From the NCBI GenBank assembly GCA_003978565.1, contig QNZC01000070.1, positions 1 through 45,294 of the forward strand: a DNA stretch of 45,294 nt. Direction: 5' to 3'. The notes below the pieces were generated by a model, which saw only the letters and a program-made list of their open reading frames with translations, was not told where the DNA came from and ran no database searches. The position numbers and the translations under genes are program-made. The stretch comes from Persephonella sp. (GTDB lineage Bacteria; Aquificota; Aquificia; Aquificales; Hydrogenothermaceae). Of this stretch, positions 39,044 through 45,294 are shown piece by piece. The number at the start of each line of letters is the position of its first letter. The stretch's first letter is position 1.

Positions 39044-40240
39044 CTACCTCCCAGTCCTTTCAACTTGACTTTTTTCTATTTTGGAAATTATTGGCAGTGC
39101 TATAAAGAATAAGAAGAATACTATACTACCTACAAATCCCAACCATGCATACAATCCTGTTGGAGGTAATTTACCAAGTATTGTTAAGAATAGGAAATCT
39201 GCTATGAATATCCAGAAAGCTATTTTATATAAAGGTCTACGTTTACCACTAACTATAGGAGATGTATCTAACCAAGGCATAAATAGGATTATAAACATTG
39301 ATGCAACAAATGCTATTAATCCTAAATTTTGACTAAAGAAGAAACCTCTTAAAACTTCGTAGAATGCTAAAAAATACCATTCAGGATATATGTGTGGTGG
39401 AGTTTGTAAATAGTCAGCAGGTTGGAAGTTAATTGGGTCCATTGCAAAGCTATAGTTGAAGAATACTAAATAGAAGAAGAATAGTAAGAATACTGACATT
39501 ACAAAATATTCTTTTGCCATAAATACAGGCCAGAAAGGAATACCCTTAACTTTCTTCTCTTCTTTAGTCATAGGGATACCATCTTCATTGTTAGAACCTA
39601 CAATTCTAACTGCGTATAGGTGAACAGCGGTAACCACTATTAGTAGTAATGGTAAAAATACTACATGTAACGCGAAAAATCTTGTTAATGTTGCATCTGC
39701 AACGATATAGTTCCCTCTAATCCATATAACTAAGTCAGGTCCTATAAATGGTATCTTTTCAAATAGTGTTGTAATTGTTTGTGCCGCCCAGTAAGACATC
39801 TGTCCCCAAGGTAATAGATAACCTGTGAAAGCAGTTGCCGACATAAGAACGAATAGTAAAAATCCAGTTATCCAAACTACTTCCCTTGGAGCTTTGTAAG
39901 AACCGTAATACATTCCTCTAGCAATGTGTATAAATAAGACTAAGAACATTATTGATGCTGCCACTGCGTGTGTATGTCTGAAAACCCAACCAAAAGCAAC
40001 ATCCATCATTATAGTTTTGTTAACACTGTCAAAAGCTAATTCTGCATCTGGTTTGTAATACATCAATAGGAATATTCCACTAACGACAAGGATTGCAAAA
40101 ACTAGCATTGTTAAAACACCAAAACTCCATAGGAAGTTTATATTCTTTGGGAGATAGTATTCGGACATCATAATACGCCATAAAGCATCAACTGCTAATC
40201 TCCTATCTAACCAATTCATAAATCCACCTTTTTTCTCCAT
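39044..40240 (-). CDS. petB: Cytochrome bc1 complex, cytochrome b
   Basis: Cytochrome b holds hemes bL and bH and the two quinone sites. The 398-residue protein has about eight to nine transmembrane helices; the heme-ligating His pairs are in FRHTHAVAASIMFLVLFIH and ALHVVFLPLLLIVVTAVH, and the Qo site signature PEWYFLAFYEVLRG is present. As a full-length fused form it is the bc1 type and not the split b6f type. It lies 18 bases after petA. Confidence 0.95.
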   Translation of the reverse strand: MEKKGGFMNWLDRRLAVDALWRIMMSEYYLPKNINFLWSFGVLTMLVFAILVVSGIFLLMYYKPDAELAFDSVNKTIMMDVAFGWVFRHTHAVAASIMFLVLFIHIARGMYYGSYKAPREVVWITGFLLFVLMSATAFTGYLLPWGQMSYWAAQTITTLFEKIPFIGPDLVIWIRGNYIVADATLTRFFALHVVFLPLLLIVVTAVHLYAVRIVGSNNEDGIPMTKEEKKVKGIPFWPVFMAKEYFVMSVFLLFFFYLVFFNYSFAMDPINFQPADYLQTPPHIYPEWYFLAFYEVLRGFFFSQNLGLIAFVASMFIILFMPWLDTSPIVSGKRRPLYKIAFWIFIADFLFLTILGKLPPTGLYAWLGFVGSIVFFLFFIALPIISKIEKSQVERTGR

Positions 40241-40258
40241 TCTTCCTTTCCTCCTTTA

Positions 40259-40756
40259 TTAACCTTGTCCTATTAATTTTTTATATTCTGGACCTTCTTC
40301 ACCGATTACTATAGTTTTACCTTCCAGTTTAAAAGGTGGTATGTCCAATGGTCTTGGAGGTGGTCCAAATATGTTTACACCGCAAGCGTTATACTCTCCT
40401 CCATGGCAAGGACAGTGCCATATCTTTTTATCAGCTTCCCAGTTTGGAATACATCCCAGGTGTGTGCATATTCCAAGAACGACAGTGTATTCACCGGCAA
40501 TAGTTCTATTATCACACTTTTCCATATCTGAGGTTTTTCTTAAAACGAAAACAGGTTTACCTCTCCAAGATACAACTTTCAGTTCACCCGGTTTAACCTT
40601 AGATAAATCAAATTTTGTGGTTGCTTGAGCTTTTACCTCCGGTAAAGGCTCCCAAGTTTTATACATTGCATACAACACACCTACTGCACCTACAGCTGCC
40701 CATCCTCCCATTGCATAAAGGAGGAAGTCCCTTCTACTCATTTTGTTATCTGCCAT
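40259..40756 (-). CDS. petA: Cytochrome bc1 complex, Rieske iron-sulfur protein
   Basis: The Rieske subunit carries the [2Fe-2S] centre that takes the first electron from quinol. The 165-residue protein has a Tat signal with SRRDFL at the N-terminus followed by a transmembrane anchor (about 13-28), then the two ligand boxes CTHLGCIP and CPCHGG, and GPPPRPL at the C-terminal side. The strong AGGTT/GGAGG site precedes the ATG. It is the first gene of the pet operon; a 100-bp gap to the upstream rlmB suggests a separate promoter. Confidence 0.96.
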   Translation of the reverse strand: MADNKMSRRDFLLYAMGGWAAVGAVGVLYAMYKTWEPLPEVKAQATTKFDLSKVKPGELKVVSWRGKPVFVLRKTSDMEKCDNRTIAGEYTVVLGICTHLGCIPNWEADKKIWHCPCHGGEYNACGVNIFGPPPRPLDIPPFKLEGKTIVIGEEGPEYKKLIGQG

Positions 40757-40856
40757 TTCCTAACCTCCAAACTTTATAGTTTTTAATAATAGTAAGTATA
40801 ATCTAACTAACTGATTAAAACCATATTAATTTAAAATAATTTTCGTTATTTATTAT

Positions 40857-41597
40857 CTAATAGTTAAATTTTTGTTTTACTATCTCCCATAACGCTATGG
40901 CACCTGCTGAAGATACATTTAAAGAGGTTATTTTACCTTTCATTGGGATTGTTGCAATAATGTCAGAAGTTTCTAAAACTGACTTTGAAACTCCCTTTCC
41001 CTCTGAACCTAAAACCACAGCTAAAGGAAAAGGATATTTTAGTTTATGGATAGGTTTTCCTCCTTTCTCTACAGATACCACCCAACCTCCACTTTTTTTA
41101 AATTTGTTTAAAAACTGTTTTAAACTTCCAACTTTTGCTATTGGTAAATGGAAAACTGCCCCTGTTGAAGCCTTAACAACAACTTCATTTATAGGTGAGC
41201 TCCTTTCTCTGGGAATTACAACTCCGTTAATTCCTAATACTTCAGCTGTTCTGATAAGATTTCCAACATTTTGAGGGTCTGTTATATGGTCTAATATTAA
41301 TAAGATACCTTCAGATGATATTATCTCTTCAATTAATCTATTTTCATCAATATACTTTACTGGACTTAATAGGGCTACAACTCCCTGAGTTTTCTTCGTT
41401 TTAGCTAATTCCTCTACTTTTTTTCTTGGAACCCGTTGAACTTTTATTCTTTTCTTTTCAGCTAACTTAATAAGCTCTCTGGGAAGATGTGTATCATGGG
41501 CTATTAATATTTTTTCTAAACTTCTATTAGATTTTAAAGCCTCTATTATAGGATTTCTTCCCCATATAATAAAAGTATTTTCTTCCTTTTTCTCCAT
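40857..41597 (-). CDS. rlmB: TrmH-family 23S rRNA (guanosine-2'-O-)-methyltransferase RlmB-like
   Basis: This 246-residue SpoU/TrmH-class protein methylates the ribose 2'-O of rRNA or tRNA guanosine. Seen: an N-terminal substrate-binding domain with GRNPIIEAL (the RlmB hallmark), NLIRTAEVLG (motif 1), VLGSEGKGVS (motif 2) and SLNVSSAGAIALWE (motif 3), which form the trefoil knot with SAM. The substrate-binding domain favours RlmB over TrmH. It is upstream of petABC on the same strand with no functional link. Confidence 0.92.
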   Translation of the reverse strand: MEKKEENTFIIWGRNPIIEALKSNRSLEKILIAHDTHLPRELIKLAEKKRIKVQRVPRKKVEELAKTKKTQGVVALLSPVKYIDENRLIEEIISSEGILLILDHITDPQNVGNLIRTAEVLGINGVVIPRERSSPINEVVVKASTGAVFHLPIAKVGSLKQFLNKFKKSGGWVVSVEKGGKPIHKLKYPFPLAVVLGSEGKGVSKSVLETSDIIATIPMKGKITSLNVSSAGAIALWEIVKQKFNY

Positions 41598-41707
41598 TAT
41601 CTTTTATCTATCATTAATGTTAAGAAAATGATAAAAAAACTTTTTTATTTAAGCAATAGTTTTATAATTTTTTTATTTAAACATATTTTTAAAAGGAGTG
41701 TTGTGAG

Positions 41708-41884
41708 ATGTTAAATTTAGGAATAAAGACACTGGGGTTTCTGTTTAAAGCTGGTTTTAAAGCTAGTGGAAAAACATTAAAAATATTAGGTTTTTTTGGA
41801 AAGGTTCTATTTATAATATTCTTAGGAGCTTTAGCATTAGGGTTAGATGCTAACAGAGAAAATTTAAAGGATTTAGAGGGATAA
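41708..41884 (+). CDS. Small hydrophobic protein, unknown function
   Basis: This 58-residue gene has ATG 41708 preceded by GGAG (41695-41698) at good spacing and a TAA four bases before the next gene. The protein has a basic amphipathic N-terminus and a hydrophobic stretch (about 26-46), so probably a single membrane helix, and an acidic tail. Tight spacing with 41889 suggests one transcript. I do not recognise a family. Confidence 0.55.
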   Translation: MLNLGIKTLGFLFKAGFKASGKTLKILGFFGKVLFIIFLGALALGLDANRENLKDLEG

Positions 41885-41888
41885 AGAG

Positions 41889-42101
41889 ATGAAGGATATA
41901 GATTTAAAAACAACAATACAGACTGTTTTGAGGAAGTATCCATTCACACAGAAATTTTTCCATTCAAAGAATATGTATTGTAATATTTGTGCCTGTAAGA
42001 AACATGAAACGTTATATATGGCGGCTGTAAACTACGGACATAACCCTGAAAAATTTTTAGAGGAACTGAAAGATTTTATAGGTAAACTACACACCGACTA
42101 A
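41889..42101 (+). CDS. DUF1858-like small protein, 3' end within the IS element
   Basis: This 70-residue protein resembles DUF1858 proteins: a short helical N-terminus, a CNICACKKHETL segment (the position of the C-x2-C-type motif with ETL) and an HGxxP-like NYGHNPEKFLEELKDFI. Some members are found with hybrid-cluster or redox proteins, but a function is not established. The last four or so residues (LHTD) and the stop codon come from the right-end hairpin of the IS200/IS605 remnant, so the natural C-terminus was probably replaced by the insertion. SD GGGATAAAGAG lies upstream. Confidence 0.65.
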   Translation: MKDIDLKTTIQTVLRKYPFTQKFFHSKNMYCNICACKKHETLYMAAVNYGHNPEKFLEELKDFIGKLHTD

Positions 42102-42109
42102 AGTCGGTG
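42092..42109 (-). repeat. Right-end hairpin of the IS element
   Basis: CACCGAC (42092-42098) and GTCGGTG (42103-42109) form a 7-bp perfect stem with loop TAAA. Subterminal hairpins of this size are the recognition sites of Y1 transposases at IS200/IS605 ends. Confidence 0.75.
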
Positions 42110-42170
42110 GCTTCTCAGGTAGGGTGCTACTTTGATATAGTCTTATCCCTGATAGGTGGTCACCTAAAGT

Positions 42171-42210
42171 GTGTTTTAAATCCTTTTTAAACTTTTTTGA
42201 TTTAAAACAC
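42171..42210. repeat. Perfect 12-bp inverted repeat, 16-base loop
   Basis: GTGTTTTAAATC (42171-42182) and GATTTAAAACAC (42199-42210) are exact inverted copies immediately 3' of the truncated tnpB frame. They would fold into a long AT-rich hairpin with T-rich flanks. It may be an omega-RNA stem, a terminator or the scar of the deletion that removed the tnpB 3' end. Confidence 0.7.
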
Positions 42211-42211
42211 A

Positions 42212-43266
42212 TCAGCAAGTATAGCTCTCATCTACAAGCACAGTTCTTATCCCATATTCACTTGCTTTATATTCTATCTGTTTTGATACTCTACCGTGTG
42301 GTAGTAAACTTAACATCTGGTCTACTATGCTTGATAGCTTACTTTCTTTGTTCTTGCTCTCTTGGAGCTTTCCTATTACTATGGTTGAAACATTATATTT
42401 CTTTGCAAGCTCTACTATTGGATTTGAAATCTTATGGCAAAAGTCTCTTATTAGGTTGTTTATCTTTTTTTGTATCCTATGGAGTATTTTGTCTACTCTA
42501 CTTGTTGACAGCCCCTTTGTTTAACAGATTATCTCTCTTCTTTTGCCATTTTGCTAGTTTCTTTAGGTATTTCCTTAATATTGACTGTATCCCTTTTCCA
42601 TCTACTATCTTTTTCTATCACAATCGTTGCAAAGTTTGATACTCCGTAGTCTATTGCTAATGCTTTATCTGTTTTTGGTTTAGGCTCTTCTATTTCTTTT
42701 TCGTATACTATGTTTAGTCTGTAAGTAATGTTTCCATATGCTTTGTATGGTGAAATTTGTATGTTTAGTATGTTTAACTGACTTAAGTCTAATCCTGTTT
42801 CTAGTGTAAGGTAGTTTATGTCTATGTTGTGTTTATCTTTCAAATGCTGTTTTAAATCTTTTGATATGGATAGTCTTATAGTATTTCCTTCTATCTTAAA
42901 TCCTGTTTTATCGTATATTACTGGTCTGTGTGGTAGTGATTTTTTGTTGTATTTTGGTGGCTTTACTGGTGATGGATATTTTTCTGTATTTTGCAGATAC
43001 TTAAAAAAGTTTTGCCAAGCTCTTGATAGCTCATCTAATATAATTTGTGCTGTTCTACTTTGTAAAGATTTTTTATGTATTGAGGTGTCTTTTAATTTAT
43101 TGTATAGGTCAAACTTATTTGGTTTAGCCAGTTTGTTTTTTATAAGGTAGTTAGCTTCATTCCAAAGCCGTCCTGCGTGATAGGTTAAATAGCCTAATAC
43201 TATTTGTGTTGTTTCATCTATATTGTTTAACTCTATTCTTAAGCTTCTTTTTACTTTCCTTGACAT
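42212..43266 (-). pseudogene. tnpB: tnpB remnant (IS200/IS605 OrfB, RNA-guided nuclease family)
   Basis: The first frame (43266-42529) holds 245 residues with the TnpB N-terminal domain and RuvC-I motif ALAIDYGVSN (Asp206). It ends at a TAA after KMAKEER. The rest continues in another frame, with KINNLIRDFCHK, TIVIGKL and LVDESYTC, then TGA at 42212, exactly where the C-terminal zinc ribbon (Cys pairs) should begin. The RuvC-II position reads IVIGKL with Gly in place of the usual acid, as in some subgroups that use the DES acid instead. Frameshift plus truncation indicate loss of function. Confidence 0.85.
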
Positions 43267-43293
43267 TCCTGTTCGCCTTTCGGCTCACTTAAT

Positions 43294-43499
43294 TTAAAAA
43301 TTGTCAATATACCTTTTGATTATATCTGCTGATACATTGCCTGCAGTTCCTTTAATCTTTCTTCAATTTTACCTTTTAGGACAGATTTTCTATATTTTGG
43401 TATCCAAACTATATGGTAAGCTGTTTGCCATTTTGAGTGCTTATTACTTTTTATTTCAACTATATTATTATGGTATGGTAAACTAACGAAAAAAAGCAA
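43294..43499 (-). pseudogene. tnpA: tnpA remnant (Y1 HUH transposase) with internal deletion
   Basis: On the - strand the N-terminus (about YHIVWIPKYRKSVL and the following KIEERLKEL) is recognisable, and a second frame ends AGNVSADIIKRYIDNF, the typical TnpA C-terminus. About 75 residues between them are missing, including the HUH histidines and the catalytic tyrosine, and the two parts are in different frames (junction near 43337-43349). A TTG start at 43499-43497 is possible. It cannot encode an active transposase. Confidence 0.8.
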
Positions 43500-43540
43500 A
43501 CCTTTTAAGTTAAAACGGAAAAGAAACGCTAAAAGAATTT

Positions 43541-43554
43541 ACGGCTTACGCCGT
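43541..43554 (-). repeat. Left-end hairpin of the IS element
   Basis: ACGGC and GCCGT with a TTAC loop form a 5-bp GC-rich stem in an AT-rich context, close to the tnpA start, as expected for the left end of an IS200/IS605 element. Confidence 0.6.
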
Positions 43555-43905
43555 TTCGCCTGTATCTATTTTCTAAAGAAAATGGTTTTAGGTGAAAAAA
43601 TTTTTCTATAAATCTTCTTTCCTCATTTTATCTACGTATTCAATGCCTGTTTCCTTTAACTCTTTTAAAGCTCCTGCGGTAGAAAGAACCTTTTCTATTT
43701 TTTTTCTTTTGATATATTCTGATAAAGCCTCTTTTACTATTTCACTAAAATTATTGGAAATGCTTTTTGCTTCTTTATATAACTCTTCTGGTAAAGATAT
43801 AGTTTTCTTAACCACTGCCATTGTAATACCTATTTATATTAATTACTTATTATGTCAAATGATAACCCATATAACCTATCTTGTTAATAAGGTGTTTCGC
43901 CTGTA
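43553..43905 (+). repeat. 12-bp direct repeat flanking the antitoxin gene
   Basis: GTTTCGCCTGTA occurs at 43553-43564, at the IS left end, and again at 43894-43905, on the far side of the antitoxin gene. The copies are in the same orientation and enclose about 330 bp. The second may be a relic of another IS end or of an imprecise rearrangement. Confidence 0.5.
43606..43821 (-). CDS. Ribbon-helix-helix antitoxin-like protein (orphan)
   Basis: This 71-residue protein begins VVKKTISLPEELYKEAK, a MetJ/Arc-type beta strand and helix typical of CopG/VapB antitoxins, followed by a second helix and an acidic/basic C-terminal tail that would bind the toxin. Antitoxins normally precede their toxin gene directly, but here the stop is followed on the - strand by the left end of the IS remnant and no toxin-like reading frame. 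It may have lost its partner through the insertion, or it may be a solitary repressor. Confidence 0.75.
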   Translation of the reverse strand: MAVVKKTISLPEELYKEAKSISNNFSEIVKEALSEYIKRKKIEKVLSTAGALKELKETGIEYVDKMRKEDL

Positions 43906-43943
43906 AATGTTTAATTTCCACAATTACTATTAAAATATTTATA

Positions 43944-43974
43944 AATAATATTCAAAATAATTTGAAGTATTATT
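43944..43974. promoter_or_regulatory. Inverted repeat upstream of the UDG-like gene
   Basis: AATAATATTCAAA (43944-43956) and TTTGAAGTATTATT (43961-43974) are near-perfect inverted arms with one bulge, ending about 24 bases before the gene start. It is a candidate operator, or a terminator for upstream transcription. Low sequence complexity limits confidence. Confidence 0.35.
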
Positions 43975-43997
43975 GAATAATGTGGAGGGGAATAAAA

Positions 43998-44738
43998 ATG
44001 AAACAAGAAATCCTTAAACTTTATGAAAAGGAAGGTTTATTTAAAAACAGAATATGTCTTGAATGTAGAAAGAGTGGTAAAGAAAAAAATTACTATCCTT
44101 TAGGATTTTGGCAAGTAGGAAAACTTTTTGATAGGGAAAAAATAAGGATAATTTTTGCAGGAAAACCTCATAGAGGAAATTTAGATAGCAAAATAATTAA
44201 AGAAGAAAACTTTTTAGTAGCAGATGTTAACCAGATAGCAAATGATTTGTTCTTTAATAAGAACTGGCCTTATTGGTCATATACAAAAGAGATATTAAAG
44301 AAAGTATATAACACTGATGACAAAGGTGCATGGGACAGATTAGCTTTTACAAATGTTATAAAATGCAGTTTAGAGAGAAATGAACGCAATGATAATACAC
44401 CTGACTATTTAAAACAATTTTGTTTGAAAGAATTCGGTATATTTTGGAAAGAAATACTATTATTAAAGCCAACCCATGTTGTTCTTTATTTGGGAAAACA
44501 TTATGATGAATATATAAATAATGAAACTATAAAATCTTTTATACCTGCAGAAAAAATAGATGAAATAACTTCTAATGATTACTACATTCAGGTTGGTAAA
44601 AAAATATGTTGGTGGTGGCATAGAATTATTTACTTGTCAAATAAAGAAATAAATATATTAAGAGTGTGCCATCCAGAAAGGAAGAAAAAAGTAGATTTTA
44701 CAAATGAAATAGTAAAATGGATTAATAAAACTTCATAA
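43998..44738 (+). CDS. Uracil-DNA glycosylase superfamily-like protein with a probable [4Fe-4S] cluster
   Basis: The 246-residue protein looks like a UDG-superfamily member. Cys20-x2-Cys23, Cys123 and Cys142 match the spacing of the four cluster cysteines of family 4 UDGs. TNVIKC (118-123) and VLYLGKH fit the core strands, and VCHPER (223-228) sits where the catalytic-loop HP motif occurs. The first active-site motif is AGKPHRG (54-60) instead of GExPG, so substrate or chemistry may differ from uracil excision. ATG 43998 is chosen for the GGAGG site at 43984-43988; an ATG at 43980 would contain it. The Nmad2-like gene follows 11 bp later. Confidence 0.6.
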   Translation: MKQEILKLYEKEGLFKNRICLECRKSGKEKNYYPLGFWQVGKLFDREKIRIIFAGKPHRGNLDSKIIKEENFLVADVNQIANDLFFNKNWPYWSYTKEILKKVYNTDDKGAWDRLAFTNVIKCSLERNERNDNTPDYLKQFCLKEFGIFWKEILLLKPTHVVLYLGKHYDEYINNETIKSFIPAEKIDEITSNDYYIQVGKKICWWWHRIIYLSNKEINILRVCHPERKKKVDFTNEIVKWINKTS

Positions 44739-44749
44739 TAGAGGAGGGA

Positions 44750-45294
44750 ATGATGGCAAAGTATTTATTTTATAGGATGACTCATGACTCTGGATTTGCA
44801 CCAAATCCGTTTTGGGGATATTTGACTTTAGTAGCATGTGCTCCTAACCATTCTGACCAAGCAAAAGGTTTGAAGGTGGGAGACTGGATAATAGGAGTTG
44901 AAGCTAAATCATTAGCAGAATGTAGGAAAAGGGTAGGACTTAATTCTGATGTGGAACAATCTTTAATTTATGTAGCAAAAATTGATGAGATACTTGGACT
45001 AGATGAATACTTTAAAGATAAAAGATTTGAGAATAAAAAAGTTAATAAAAAAGTGATGATTATAGAGAAAGAAGGGGAGACAATGTTTATTATATTGAAG
45101 ATGGAAAATAGAAATGGTTAAGAGGCCATGATCATGAACCAGATGAATTGCGTAAGCTACCAGATGAAGAAGTTTTTTTTAAAACAGAAGATTTAAAAAA
45201 TTTTTTAAAAGATGAGGACGCTAAAAGAAAATATGGGGTTATTTTACAGGATTTAAAAGGTAATAGAGTGTATATTTCAAAAGAATTCTTATAT
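44750..45294 (+). pseudogene. Nmad2-like (nucleotide modification associated) protein, frameshifted and partial
   Basis: The first frame (44750-45121) begins with a GFAPNPFWGYLTLVACAP segment, VGDWIIGVEAKS and DEYFKDKRF, which resemble the Nmad2 domain, predicted to act in DNA base modification systems. Around 45074-45078 (GGGGA) the frame changes by one base: the alternative frame reads GDNVYYIEDGK, then a TAG (45109-45111) in place of a likely Trp codon, then KWLRGHDHEPDE and further to the window edge. A base loss and a nonsense change together suggest decay. The gene is coupled to the UDG-like gene by SD GGAGG at 44743-44747. Confidence 0.6.

Larger units (their letters stand above)
42088..42211 (-). 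ncRNA. Omega-RNA-like right end of the tnpB remnant
   Basis: In IS605 elements the guide (omega) RNA of TnpB comes from the 3' end of tnpB and the element right end, with the guide taken from flanking DNA. The segment here holds a perfect 12-bp stem (42171-42182/42199-42210), a TAGGTG/CACCTA stem near 42153-42167 and the terminal hairpin at 42092-42109. The guide would be the adjacent DNA of the DUF1858-like gene. With a broken tnpB the RNA may not be expressed; this is an inference from structure only. Confidence 0.45.
42088..43570 (-). mobile_element. Degenerate IS200/IS605-family element (tnpA and tnpB remnants)
   Basis: The element is read on the - strand. It has tnpA and tnpB remnants in the standard order, an end hairpin near the right end (stem 42092-42098/42103-42109, CACCGAC/GTCGGTG, loop TAAA) and one near the left end (43541-43554, ACGGC/GCCGT, loop TTAC). 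No target duplications are expected for this family. Both genes are broken, so it cannot move by itself; TnpA in trans from another copy might still act on the ends. Exact termini cannot be fixed without an empty site. Confidence 0.8.

Noticed and set aside
42169-42639. Open frame on the + strand across the tnpB remnant
   Set aside because: It is antisense to recognisable TnpB sequence, Leu/Phe/Ser-rich, and matches no family.
42212-43266. Nuclease-dead TnpB-like repressor (TldR type)
   Set aside because: The RuvC-I Asp is still present, and the reading frame is broken and lacks the C-terminal domain, which fits decay better than a maintained repressor.
43980-43997. ATG 43980 as start of the UDG-like gene
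   Set aside because: No ribosome-binding site precedes it, while a strong GGAGG lies between it and ATG 43998.
1-45294. CRISPR arrays and tRNA or rRNA genes
   Set aside because: No regularly spaced direct repeats and no cloverleaf or rRNA-like sequences were seen in the intergenic regions.

Overview
The window is AT-rich (roughly one third G+C), densely packed, bacterial chromosomal DNA. I infer a member of the Aquificota, most likely a Hydrogenothermaceae/Sulfurihydrogenibium-like thermophilic chemolithoautotroph. The basis is the base composition, the Lys/Ile/Glu-rich proteins, a bc1 complex whose 'cytochrome c1' is a diheme c protein, a di-iron oxygen-binding protein, and a scattered rather than classical dcw cluster. 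No rRNA or species marker is present, so this placement is an inference. I see no tRNA, rRNA or CRISPR array.

Layout. 1-696 has no gene but holds a 12-bp inverted repeat. 697-10963 runs on the + strand: a V4R-domain protein, a PpiD/SurA-like chaperone, an unrecognised protein, an ODP-type di-iron protein, a short division block (rsmH-ftsL-ftsI), rimM, dnaG and rpoD. 11054-16661 runs on the - strand: glnD, an M23 peptidase and leuA. 16918-19185 (+) carries DUF2892, SbcD/Mre11, HIT and LapA-like genes, meeting engB-clpX-clpP (-) tail to tail. 21752-26389 is an accessory stretch: a frameshifted DUF1703-type AAA ATPase/nuclease, then two SGNH hydrolases and an MBOAT acyltransferase that look like a polysaccharide O-acetylation cassette. 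26504-32447 is the membrane-arm half of complex I (nuoHIJKLM, no nuoN here). Then come pyk, a polyferredoxin with an internal twin-arginine motif, a CrtI-like FAD oxidoreductase and cinA. The - strand group rlmB-petA-petB-petC encodes a TrmH-type rRNA methyltransferase and the cytochrome bc1 complex.

41708 to the end is the most plastic part. Two small genes abut a decayed IS200/IS605 element at about 42088-43570. It has an internally deleted tnpA, a frameshifted tnpB that stops at its zinc ribbon, preserved end hairpins and an omega-RNA-like right end. An orphan ribbon-helix-helix antitoxin gene borders its left end. Beyond it is a two-gene cassette: a uracil-DNA-glycosylase-superfamily protein that keeps four cysteines placed like the [4Fe-4S] ligands of family 4 UDGs, and an Nmad2-like protein (predicted modified-nucleotide binding) that is frameshifted and cut by the window edge.

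Together the core genes give replication/transcription initiation (dnaG, rpoD), division, proteolysis (clpXP) and a respiratory chain (complex I arm plus bc1). The candidates for something poorly described are the UDG-like/Nmad2 pair, the remnant omega-RNA end and the mid-protein Tat motif ferredoxin.
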